Shown piece by piece: positions 27,225 through 36,680 of a stretch of 64,000 nucleotides of DNA. The notes below the pieces were generated by a model that was not told the DNA's origin, searched no databases, and saw only the letters and a list, made by a program, of their open reading frames with translations. The DNA lies in assembly GCF_022458985.1 (NCBI RefSeq), contig NC_061779.1:19203001-19267000 (forward strand). The letters are read 5' to 3'. This DNA is from Mugil cephalus (Eukaryota > Chordata > Actinopteri > Mugiliformes > Mugilidae). The stretch's first letter is position 1. Each line of letters starts with the position of its first letter. A program made the translations under genes and the position numbers.

Positions 27225-27235
27225 TCTCAGCCAAT
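27225..27235 (+). promoter_or_regulatory. CCAAT-box-containing dbx2 upstream region
   Basis: CTCAGCCAATCAG about 190 nt before the dbx2 ATG matches a CCAAT (NF-Y) box. No TATA box is evident nearby. The transcription start is not defined by the sequence. Confidence 0.35.
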
Positions 27236-27416
27236 CAGGACGCAGCCCTGCAGCAAAGTGCAGGCCCAAAGGAGGAAGAGCAGAGGACTTTTGTTTTCTT
27301 CAGAGTTTAATGAAGTTGGCCTGGTCACTCAAGAAGGGATTAAAGGAGAATTTAGTGTCACTGAGCTGTGACTGCTGAAGTAGGAACTCAAGTGTTCGGG
27401 TCAGTGTGTGAACAGG

Positions 27417-30400
27417 ATGGTCTCAGTCCAGAGCTGCATCAGGAAGAATATGGCTGGCTTTCCTTCTGCTTTACCGGGTTTTGGGAGCTCGGGAAAGAGT
27501 TTTCTTATCGACAATCTGCTGCAATCTCAGACAACTTCAGCCCGTCCAGAAGGGACAAGTGGACACCTGAGACGAACGGCATGTGAGCGCCCAAGAAGAA
27601 TCTGGGGCCACGAGCATGGAGTGTACCAAAGCCAGACCCAAAGTCCTCAACAGGTGGAAGACTTAGGAGGACCGCTTCTGCCACATTCAGGTAAACAGAT
27701 TTTTTGCAAAAACTAAATGTATTATATTCAGATTAAATCTATGATTTTATATGTCTAGAATTGTAACTTTACACCCATCAGTGTGGACGATAAATATGAC
27801 GTTATTTGTTAAATGTAAAATTCTACATTTTTGTGCTGGAATTGAGCCGTCGATTTTATAAAACCTAAAAGCAGGTTATACGCATCTTCAAAGTGAGTTA
27901 CTGACTTGTTTTTTGAGAAAAAAAAAGTACGCAAAAAATCTAATCAAAAATATATAACCAAATTATTTTATGATATCACTTGCAAAGTTTGTAAGGAGTC
28001 AGCTGTTAAGTTCGTGTTCACAAGTGCATAAATGTCAGTATTCTTTAAATATTTGACAGGGTTTTTTTCACACAGAAATAAAAATATAAATTTGGAAGTT
28101 AAAATTTAACACAGTTGAAATGAAAAACTGCCAGAAACCCAAGGTTTTTCATTTCAGTTTTGGAATATTTAGTATGTCCCTCGAGGGCTCATTCAAGGCT
28201 GCTGCAAACACAAAATATAAAATACAAAAAAGGCAATCGCAACTTAAAAAGAAGAAAAAATCTAAACAACGCAGCAGTATCAGAAAGGCTGTGCACACAG
28301 ACCAATGGCAGAGGCCTCCAACAGATTCAGAACTTAAGATTTTTGTCATGAGCCTTGAAAACTTTTATATTGATCGTGCGTTATTCATCGGCATCAGCTC
28401 AAATTTTGTGGAACCTTTTTAAAAACACACCGAGTTGGTCTCCATATTCTTTGAAAAGTCAACAGTGAAGTCAGACAGCAGTCCCACATGTCACACCTGG
28501 AGGATCACGTGGCTGTGTCTGACCGTCCCTATCTGTCTTTGCAGGTGTGCTGAGCAACGTTTTCCTGCGGAGCCCGCAGTATCTGCTGGCATGCTGCGGT
28601 GGGTCCAGCCCCCCCTCTGTCTTCTCCAGTGAGTGTTTTATGCCTCATCAGCAATGCCTCAGCTCCTCTCTAAGCATTAGCAGCAGGGTCTCCCATGCTC
28701 TCCACAGCTAATTACTGATGCAATGCCAAAGAGCTAATTCTCCGTTCAACTCTGCACAGCTCTATTCATAACCATTCACGGCTGTTTAGGACGGGGACGA
28801 GGGGTGGGCTGCACAGCTTTTTAAGGGTCCCAGAGGCCCCCCTGTTTTGTACTTGCAAATACACACATTTACCAGCGCAAATATGCAGAGCTAATAAACA
28901 TCTTGTCTTGTGTCATATTAAGATAATAATTACCAGGTGCAGGTTGTTACTGCTGAGTAATGCAAATAGTTTCAAAGCTTTTCACTCCCTCAGCACATTA
29001 GGAAGTTTGGCTGAGAATTACAGCAGTGAAGAAAATGTGGCAACGTGAATAAAATGTGTAACTGCATTTGAAACATTTACATTTTCTACTGATGTAGAAA
29101 TGGAAACATTTTCTTGAAATGTTTCCCTGCATATAACTTAGGACTTGTATTAGTATTAGAATGATGCCGTATTCTGCTGTGGCAGAATGAAGCAAAGCGT
29201 TTGACTTATTTGGGCATTGTCCTTCATCAAGTGGAAGTTATTAGTTGCTGCATCCTATGACGCCTGTCAAGAGTTGTGGAAAATAGCACAAATCAGAAAA
29301 GCCCTCATCCCACAAGTCCCTCGAGTCTTCTTAGTAGGCTGACACTTTCCCACAGTGCCCAGCAACAAAACAATGCCCACTCTAGCCGTGACCAATTGGC
29401 ACTTTCACTCCACCATCCACACGCGACCTCACTGCAATTTTTCACTGCAGCAATGAACTCCACTAAGCACAAAAAAACTCGCCCATTCCCCTGCAGTGAA
29501 GGGCTGGACAAGGAACATCCCCCGCCCATTGTGTGGCTAAAGAGCTTGGTTCGCCGACCCCCCTCCTTTCTCCTGTCCTTCAACTCTCCTTCCAGCCCAT
29601 TGGAGACCCCTTGACTAGGACATAAAGCATTCAATGAAAGTGACTTTTATAGACTTATTCGAGCTCATCTTCACATACAAACTGGCTTCAAACTTGCAAG
29701 AGAAAAGATTTAGTGTTGGGCCACTGAGCCATCGAGTAATGGCATTTCCATTGAACAGATCTATTGTTGGTGTCCCACAGGGCTCTATAGTTGTCCCACT
29801 AGGGTAGACACACACGTTGCCCAGGAATGACCTGGTAATCAGCTATTTAAGTGAAAGCTATTGAGCTCCAATAGAGAAGTGAGAAGCATGTCCAAACCTG
29901 TTTTGTGCTCCCTGGAGGTGGTCTATGTGCAGATTTGTCGTACAGATTAAAAAGGCAACGTTGAATGGATTGGATAAACTGTTCTACTTGACTTTTGTTG
30001 TGCGTGCACCTGTGAGTGAAGCAGCGTGGGATTGGTCCTCAAAGGTCACCAAATCCCTTTTTCCAGCTGAAATGGCTTTCTATTCTCTTTAGTCACCCCC
30101 AGTTTGTTAAATTGGACATACAGAAAGTGTGTGTGACAAAGTGAGTGTGATTAAAAACAGCCAACTGTTGGTAATGTGTACACACTGCATCAGGACAGTG
30201 TCATTTTTTACTGTTGCATAAAAAATGTATGTGCCTTTCAATTAAAAATATACATTTTTACTAGTTTGATCTCAGTTTACCTCTAAATGATTGGAATTCA
30301 ACTCCTTGCAACTCCTGATATTATGAATAAAAACCTTCAAAGGGGAACTAATTACCATTACTATACTGGTCAATGACCTGCTGCACATCCAAGATATTAA

Positions 30401-31259
30401 CCTGTGACAGGGTCAAAACCCTGACATTTGTACTTAAACATGTGCAGTGACAAAGATGAATCTAAAGTGATATTGTTCTTTTTCAGAGGGAGCCAATATC
30501 CAAATGTGGTCTGCTAATATAAGTCCTAAGTCACGCCGAGGGATCCTCAGGAGGGCTGTGTTCTCCGAAGAACAACGGAAGGAGCTGGAGAGAACCTTTC
30601 GGAGACAGAAGTACATCAGCAAGACGGACAGAAACAAACTGGCAGCTGATCTCAGTCTCAAGGAGTCACAGGTAACAGAGCTGACATAAGCAAACATTTC
30701 ACATACCTGATCCTGAAAGGCAACAAACAAGATGTAAATGGGAGGGCAACAGCAATACACGTCACAGTGACCTCCAACTTTAACAAGACAGTAATATTAG
30801 CTAGCAACTATTTGAGGTATACTTGGGTACAGGAGTTACTGTACCCTAAGGCTGATATCAGGTGTAAATTTCATATTTCATAAAATAAGTCAAACGTGGA
30901 GCAGCAGCAGGTCTCTTCCTCTGGGCGCCATGGACGTCTCAACAAAACTTCAAACTGATTACTGGGTCACTTCAGTCGCAGACTGAGAAGTAGTTACTGC
31001 CACTGTGTGGCTAAAAATGAATGGTTTCAACAAACTGAACTAAATTCCCACTGTCCCGCTACTTTAGGTAAAGATCTGGTTCCAGAACCGCCGAATGAAG
31101 TGGAGAAACTGTAAGGAGAAGGAGGTGCATAACATCCGCTCCCCAATGGATGAGCTCATGGCCCGAGGTCTCGCTCCAGAGGAGGAGGAGTCGTCACAGA
31201 ATCCCGCCAGCTCAAAAACAGAGAGATCACCGGCACAGAAGAGTGCCAGGGACACATGA
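27417..31259 (+). CDS. dbx2: DBX2 homeobox transcription factor, complete four-exon gene
   Basis: Nuclear homeodomain factor of the Dbx class, which sets interneuron progenitor identity in the ventral neural tube, probably as a Groucho-dependent repressor. Exons: 27417-27690, 28545-28628, 30487-30671, 31068-31259; 244 codons plus stop, with phases 1, 1 and 0. The start is the first ATG after an in-frame TAG at 27381. Residues 29-35 (FLIDNLL) after PGFGSSGKS form the engrailed-homology-1 motif seen in Dbx proteins. Exon 2 carries LLACCGG, also found in DBX2. The homeodomain is residues 138-197 (GILRRAVFSEEQRKELERTF, KIWFQNRRMKWRN) with W185, Q187 and N188 at positions 48, 50 and 51; an intron splits it between Q181 and V182. 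The SKTDRNKLA and LKESQVKIWF segments fit DBX2 better than DBX1. Human DBX2 is about 339 residues as I recall, so this protein is short in the linker and tail. Opposite strand to nell2. Confidence 0.93.
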
Positions 31260-31268
31260 GAGGTGATA

Positions 31269-31274
31269 AATAAA
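31269..31274 (+). terminator. dbx2: Possible dbx2 polyadenylation signal (proximal)
   Basis: AATAAA lies 10 nt after the dbx2 stop, followed by an A-rich run, which would give a very short 3' UTR. Another AATAAA at 31708-31713 is an alternative; prl2's own signal lies on the other strand at 31873-31878. Confidence 0.4.
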
Positions 31275-31872
31275 ACCCTCAAAAAAAAAAAAGACTACAG
31301 TACTGGGTGGGAGTTAGACATACTGTATATCAGTGGAGAAAACTGTGAAGACTAACACTGATCATATTAACCTTTCTTTCAATGCATGCCATGTTTTGTT
31401 GCGTCATAAATGTAATTAGATTCAACTGCTTGGTCAATAATTTTATTGGATTTCTCTGGCTCCAGTAAGCAATTTCATGGTTATTACACTGACAATTCTT
31501 TCTAGGAAAGATTCCCACTCTTCAGCTGTAATTGCAATCAGTCAAAAGCCCAAATGAGTCACTTCATTTATTTTTTTCATAATTTCACATTTTGGTAAGC
31601 TTTACACTAATACTTTGTTCATAATCCAAATCCACTTGGAAGTCATATTTCACTTGTTATATTTTGTAAATATCTTTTCATGATCTTAAACGCATAGATC
31701 AGCTGTAAATAAATTTTTCTGAATGAATCCTGATGCCAAGTTGCTTTTTCTTTCCGTTTGGACTCAAAACTCAAAACCATTTCCATGTTAATGAACACCC
31801 TACCATACATAGTTTCTATAAATATGTTATCCCATGAACAAGAAGTTGGCCAAAAATGATAATGAAGATACA

Positions 31873-31882
31873 TTTATTTATT
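31873..31882 (-). terminator. prl2: prl2 polyadenylation signal
   Basis: Overlapping AATAAA copies on the minus strand about 200 nt downstream of the prl2 stop codon; the nearest good candidates. Confidence 0.5.
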
Positions 31883-32077
31883 TTTTTTTACACTTTTATG
31901 CTCACAGCTCTATTGTTAAACAAGCTATAGCATCAGGAATGCAGCAGACAGACCGTAGTAAACGCACACATGAAAAGCATTGGGGACAAACGCACACAGT
32001 AAAAACAAAAGGTGTAGTAAAATGCAAATGAGAAAGACCTTTATCTACTTTTTTCGAACCAAATTTTGATCTCACTA

Positions 32078-33203
32078 TCAGCAGTGCAGTCCGGGAAGGG
32101 TGGTGCATTTCAGGATGCGGAGATAATTTTTGACTTTGTTGGAGTCCCTGCGGAAGCAGTAGAGTAGGTCGTGATGATCCACTGAGTCATGTTTCCCTCC
32201 TTTGTAGAAAGAAAGGGCGAAAGTCGGGGCCAAACTCTCCGGAGGGACGTAACCCACAGTGTTGCCAAGCACTCCCTCCAGCTTCATCTGAGGAAGACAG
32301 GGCGAAAGTAAAAGAATTAAATCGGTTCCGACGGCAGCTAATACAACTTTTGTTTTTCCGCCCCCCTGTAGACTATGAAGATATAAAAGTCGATATTGGA
32401 TATAAACACACGTCAAAAAAAGAAAGATTAGCAGAAAAGTACCTTCTCAGCCATTTTTGCCACTCCGTCCCTCAGCTCCTGCACCATGTCAGTGATCTCC
32501 AGTGCCTTGTTGTAGCTGTGGTGGTTGAAGTCCTGATTCATGCTCCAGTAGAGTTGTGACAGGGGGTCACTCCACGCCCCCAGCAGCCTCAGAATCACCT
32601 CTGTCAGTTGTTCTCGCTGCACGTGAAAGAAGCCCTTAAGTAACTTGGTGGTAAAGAAGTAAAATTTGTCATCAGCCATAAGCATACTCACCCCTAGCCG
32701 CTGAGCGTTCTCTTTGTCATCTGGTGTTCGTATGCTGTGTGTGTGGCACCTCCGTTTTCCTATGAAGTTCTTGTGGGGAAAGGAATGATGCTCCTGCGTG
32801 GACGGAAACACACGAGGGCTTCATGACGGTCAACTCGAACAAGGGTGATTGATGATGAAAGGACGGCAGACAAAGGCTGACAGGGGGGTGATGGATGATC
32901 AATGTCAAGCATGAAGAGAAAACTCACAAATTCAGAGTGCAGGTCACTGGAGATGCCGTGCATTCTCGAAGACTGTTGTATGACTCTCTCAAAGAGATCT
33001 GCCAGGGAAGGGACACTGCATTCAGCCTGCCCGAAGGAACAGATCGGGACGGTGGCGACCCTCTTTGAGAAGTCCAGGTACAACAGCACAAGGACAGCTA
33101 ACCAAACTGAGAAGAGAAAAAAAAAAGAAGCAATTTAAGTCACCAAAATTCATAACATCACTTCAAATCTTTGTCGTTTTTTCCCCATCTTACCTTTCCT
33201 CAT
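32078..33203 (-). CDS. prl2: Prolactin-like hormone of tetrapod type (PRL2 / prolactin-like), complete five-exon gene
   Basis: Secreted four-helix cytokine-like hormone of the growth hormone/prolactin family. Exons: 33203-33194 (10 nt, ATG AGG AAA G), 33106-32928, 32793-32692, 32616-32443, 32287-32078; 224 codons plus stop, all phases closing. This is the standard five-exon layout of prolactin genes, with a tiny first coding exon. Residues 1 to about 22 form a signal peptide (VWLAVLVLLYLDF). The mature chain has six cysteines: C26, C33, C79, C199, C216 and C224, which would pair as in tetrapod prolactin. The ordinary fish prolactin lacks the N-terminal pair. Family motifs: PICSFGQAEC, LADLFERVIQQS, TPDDKENAQ, LLGAWSDPL, YCFRRDSNKVKNYLRILKC. 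Somatolactin and growth hormone fit less well. The gene is tail-to-tail with dbx2 and lies downstream of szl on the same strand. The name prl2 is inferred from the cysteine pattern; the family assignment is firm. Confidence 0.88.
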
Positions 33204-33300
33204 GGTTACGTTCTTGCCGTGGAGACCCAGGCGAAGAGTGGAGCTCCTTTGCCACCAGAGTTACTCTTGCAGAGGCTAACGTGTATGATGGCGTTGCTGA

Positions 33301-33307
33301 TTAAATA
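33301..33307 (-). promoter_or_regulatory. prl2: TATA-like element upstream of prl2
   Basis: Minus strand reads TATTTAA about 98 nt upstream of the prl2 ATG. Initiation about 30 nt downstream would give a 5' UTR of some 65-70 nt, typical for pituitary-family hormone genes. It is a weak match to TATAAA and no Pit-1 site was identified with confidence. Confidence 0.35.
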
Positions 33308-34636
33308 CACATTTGTCGGGGATTCAAATGCGCAGTTTTCTCTGCACGTCATATGCTTCGCCTAGTTAGCTGCTTAGCCGAGAGCAGACAAAACTAACCG
33401 GGGCGGAAAAGGTCCTGCCCTCTGAAGGCTGGCTTAGTCAATTTGCCAATTTAAAGTAATGAACATTAGTGTGTGGGGTAAATAAAAACTTTAATTTGTT
33501 GTGTTCGGCTCCTGGTTTCTCAGAAGTGTAACACGTCATGTACAACTTTACGCTGAAATAACTGATCTCTTACATTTTTCTTGCTGTAATCCCTCGTCAC
33601 ATCAAAAGTATGATACACTTTCACTACACCGAATGGAGCAACGATGCTGTTGCGTCACTGTTGCTCAACTGTCCCAGAGGGAAGACAAAGTCATACATTT
33701 GTGTTAGTCAGAGCTCACTGGGGTCACTGACAACATTCAAACCTTTTATTTTTCACTCCCGGGCAGATCCTCATCATTGACCGGTACAACATAAAAGTGA
33801 ACGTTAAATTTAGAAAAAAACTATTGAACGGCCATTGTTCAACGACCTCGGTCGGGTCTGTTCAGGCTGGTAGTGAAAGCGGGGCTATTCAAATGTAAAG
33901 TGAGTGATTTATCTTCTCATTAGCGGTACATAGAGCCAGCTGTCTGCTGTGACTACAGTCACGAGTCATTCTAAGCAGTCTGAGTTCTTATGCAAAAGAA
34001 CTTTTCAATTAAAAAATGGGGGGGAAAAAAATCCAAACAGCCGTGAATGCATGCATGTTTTACTTTGCGGTGAAACAAGCGACAAGTAATACAGGCAATA
34101 AATCTACTAGAAGAGGCTATGCCATTTTCTGTATGAGGAACTTGTTTATTATGGGTAAATGCTCAGTGGATAGAAAAAGGCTACCCTTGTTAAATCAGCA
34201 GGTTTGTGTGAAGTGAAAAATATATGTCTGGACATTCATTTTAATATTACAACTTATATATTGACACTGAAAACCAAATTTACATTTCAGAGGGGGAAAA
34301 AAACTTGACTGCATAGACGTGAAGGTGAACTACTTACTAATATTTACTTGATTTTATCACAGCTCTGTCTGTCTATCAGTCTGGCATATCTTGACTTTCC
34401 CAGGATTCTTTGCAAACCACACCAGACGTGCCACTCCCAATCCCAAGGTACTGAGTCATCCAAATGATGAATCTTTTTTTTGGGTGAAGCCATACATAAT
34501 TTGCAGAGATTTGCAACCGTGGTGACTCTGTCCTGCTGTATGTCATTACAAAGACACTGCTGCTTTAACAGAGGTGAGTTATGTCCATCATGCTACCCAG
34601 AAGTACCAAGCAGAGTCATGTTATAGGACGAATAAA

Positions 34637-34642
34637 TTTATT
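34637..34642 (-). terminator. szl: szl polyadenylation signal
   Basis: AATAAA on the minus strand about 320 nt after the szl stop; a reasonable 3' UTR length. Another tttatt occurs near 34728. Confidence 0.5.
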
Positions 34643-34960
34643 TTCCATCTTTTTCCACGTACACGTAGAAAGACGTCATAAATACACCATTATCCTTATA
34701 GAAAATATACTCTACTATCAATTTACATTTATTAATACTATGTACAGGTTCGAGTGCATCCTATTACAGCGTGCTAACAAAGAAGGAGGAGGCCGTGAGC
34801 CTCTGAGGGGAGCAACCGTCGAGTCCAGCTCTGTCCTCATATTCATCTTCCTTTACAAAGGCCCCTCCAAAGCCAACTTCCCCTCAAAATCCCCCCTTGA
34901 CTTCGTCCCAAACAGTGTGCCATTCAAGTGAGAGAATCGCAGACGGGATTTTGAGTCCAT

Positions 34961-36186
34961 TCAACACCTGTGGTGCTTCCACTTGCGAGTGGCCACCGCG
35001 ATGTTTGCGTCCTTTCTGTGCCAAGGGAAGAGGCGAGTGAGGGCGAGCGTGCCGTCCGGCTGCACGGAGCCGGTCAGCACGTAGAGCTGAGAGCGGCCGG
35101 GGCGCACGAGGGCGTCGGCGCAGCCCAGGTTGATGAGGAGCCACTGGTGGAGCAGATGCTGGGTGTCGTAAGGCAACAGGGGCCCCTGGCGGATGAACTC
35201 CACCCGGCCCAGAACCTCGAATTCTGGCTCTCCGTTAGGCAGACGGAGGCGGTGAATTTTGGCGGTCACAGCTGTGGAGGAGAGGAAAATGAAAAGTTAG
35301 CGAGTGGCAAATTGATAGGCATGACGCAAAGCAGTCAAACGTGACACGCACGGATGCTCGGCGGCTTTCTGAAGGAATCTGAATGCATACCGAAGTCATG
35401 GCGGCAGAAAGCGTCCAGGACTGTTCTCATTGCGGGAGAGTCTTCCACAGAAGGACAGTTTTGGCAGGCAGGTTTGGGTAAGCCTGTGATAGAAATGAAA
35501 CATCATTTAATATGGAATAACCCCATGAGGCAAACACATGGTTGAATACTGCTTCAACTGGATGACAAACAGTTTAGTAAAACAGTCTAATAATTAGTCT
35601 GTGGCCATTACCTTTAGCTAGGTGGCTGTATTTTGCGTGGGGAGTCAGACACATGTCTTCCTCAGCAGGGAAGCGGTCGCAGTCCAGGGCCTCAGGCCAC
35701 GGGTGTCCCTGGCAGGCAAGAACCGGGGCACAGCTGTCCCTCACCGCCACACACAGGCTACGACAAGGCTGAATAAAACTGAGGAAGAAACAGAAAAAAA
35801 TGTCACAAGGTGAGGGAAAATGTCTCCAATCGCGACTGGAAACAAAAGAGTCCAAAAGAGAGGCTTTGTGAAGGCAACAATTTCGAAAGAAAGTCAACTT
35901 ACGTGTCAAGACAGACAGGGGCAATGAGGGAGCAGAGGAAGGCCTGGGCTTGAGGGTGACAGCCCGTCTGCAGCAGGGGCCTCCAGTCCTCCGACCGCGG
36001 CACCACCTCGCCCTCTAGGTTGCTGTGGCCCAGAAAGTTGGGCAAACGCATCTCTGAGTATCCGACGTCTTTGCAGACCTTCATCTGGTTGGGGATGGCG
36101 ACGCAGCGAGTGGACTGTCCCATGTCAAACGCCAGCGAGGGACACGCCACGGCCATGAGAGCCACGGTGAAAAGAAACACAGCCAT
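34961..36186 (-). CDS. szl: Sizzled-type secreted Frizzled-related protein, complete four-exon gene
   Basis: Secreted ventral protein. Sizzled is known to block Tolloid/BMP1 proteases, so protecting Chordin and limiting BMP signalling. Exons: 36186-35903, 35778-35612, 35483-35391, 35271-34961; 284 codons plus stop, phases 2, 1 and 1. The start at 36186 begins a signal peptide (MAVFLFTVALMAVACPSLAF); the frame is open further upstream, but only into sequence at the TATA box with no ATG. The cysteine-rich Frizzled domain begins at C28 (CVAIPNQMKVC, VGYSEMRLPNFLGH, FLCSLIAPVCLD, PCRSLCVAVRDSC, PWPEALDCDRFP). A short linker (LPKPACQNCPS) follows, then a C-terminal netrin-like domain (about 152-284; AKIHRLRLPNG, LINLGCADALV, RKWKHHRC end). 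The CRD reads closer to sizzled than to sFRP1/2/5, Frzb or Crescent, as far as I recall those sequences. A TATA box lies 100 nt upstream and a polyadenylation signal about 320 nt downstream. Confidence 0.87.
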
Positions 36187-36286
36187 CCTGAAAGGTTCAA
36201 AAAAATCTGGAGCCCACGGGGTCAAAGCGGTGAGCTTCTGCCGAGGTTGCGAGTCTTGGAATGACCTGGCAACTGATGCGGCTTGC

Positions 36287-36294
36287 TTTATATA
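36287..36294 (-). promoter_or_regulatory. szl: szl TATA box
   Basis: The minus strand reads TATATAAA in the context TTGGTGTATATAAAGC, about 100 nt upstream of the szl ATG. Initiation about 30 nt downstream (near 36258) gives a 5' UTR of about 72 nt and puts the upstream part of the open frame outside the transcript, supporting the start at 36186. Confidence 0.75.
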
Positions 36295-36406
36295 CACCAA
36301 GGTCAGCCAGCCCCATCAGTCTGCAAGTCTGTTATCAACTACCTATCAAAGACGCAGAGACGATGTGTTTGGAGACAACGGCTTGTTTTGTGATGACTGG
36401 AGACAA

Positions 36407-36475
36407 GGGGGGGGGGGGGGGGTGAAAGCAGATGGAGGGTGTGGGGGGGTCGGGAGGGAGGGAGGGGAGACAATG
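36407..36475 (+). repeat. Poly-G run and G-rich block upstream of szl
   Basis: Sixteen consecutive G at 36407-36422, then further runs of 3-7 G to about 36475 (GGAGGG, GGGGGGG, GGGAGGGAGGGAGGGG). It lies 115-190 bp upstream of the szl TATA box. Confidence 0.85.
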
Positions 36476-36526
36476 GGGAAGAAGGGCCGAGGTTTCACTG
36501 AGTAGAGGCCATGCACACAGTCTGAA

Positions 36527-36680
36527 TCTGAATCCGAAAAGACTTTATTGCCAAGTGTGTGTGTGTGTGTACGTACAAGGAATTTGCCTTGGTGATCGTT
36601 ACATAAAAAATACAAATAAAACTAAATAAGATCGCAAACATATACACAATAAAATAGCTAAAACTATATACAATAAGACC
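36527..36680 (-). mobile_element. LINE-type 3' tail fragment
   Basis: Read on the minus strand: CAAATTCCTTGTACGT, a (AC)n tract, CTTGGCAATAAAGTCTTTTC and GGATTCAGATTCAG. This is the typical 3' end of a common fish non-LTR retrotransposon or its SINE partner. No coding part remains. Confidence 0.6.

Larger units (their letters stand above)
19721..27416. other. Intergenic region between nell2 and dbx2 (divergent 5' ends)
   Basis: I see no coding exon here. About 19900-20250, just upstream of nell2, is comparatively GC-rich and likely holds its promoter and 5' UTR. About 20640-21700 is rich in repeat relics. 22-25 kb is AT-rich with nothing recognisable. About 25480-26200 contains several TAATTA/ATTA-type homeodomain sites in less repetitive sequence and could be regulatory. 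27220-27416 holds a CCAAT motif and the likely dbx2 5' UTR. Confidence 0.55.
31260..32077. other. Convergent 3' UTR region between dbx2 and prl2
   Basis: About 820 bp, AT-rich, no coding exon. It holds plus-strand polyadenylation candidates for dbx2 (31269 and 31708) and minus-strand AATAAATAAA for prl2 at about 31882-31873. If the distal dbx2 signal is used, the two transcripts end less than 200 bp apart. Confidence 0.55.
33204..34960. other. prl2 promoter region and szl 3' UTR
   Basis: No coding exon seen. 33204-33400 should hold the prl2 5' UTR and promoter. 34615-34960 is the likely szl 3' UTR, ending at AATAAA on the minus strand (34642-34637). The middle is AT-rich with no recognisable element. 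Confidence 0.5.

Noticed and set aside
27408-27416. Upstream dbx2 start
   Set aside because: The codon is GTG; the first ATG in frame is 27417 and a stop lies upstream at 27381.
34970-35344. 124-codon open frame on the plus strand
   Set aside because: It is the antisense shadow of szl exon 4, which has clear homology, phase and splice borders on the minus strand.
36186-36300. N-terminal extension of szl to 36300
   Set aside because: The extension begins with TTG, not ATG, and overlaps the TATA box; the ATG at 36186 opens a proper signal peptide.
36020-36505. 161-codon plus-strand frame
   Set aside because: Antisense to szl exon 1 and promoter, ending in the G-rich block; glycine-rich tail comes from the poly-G run.
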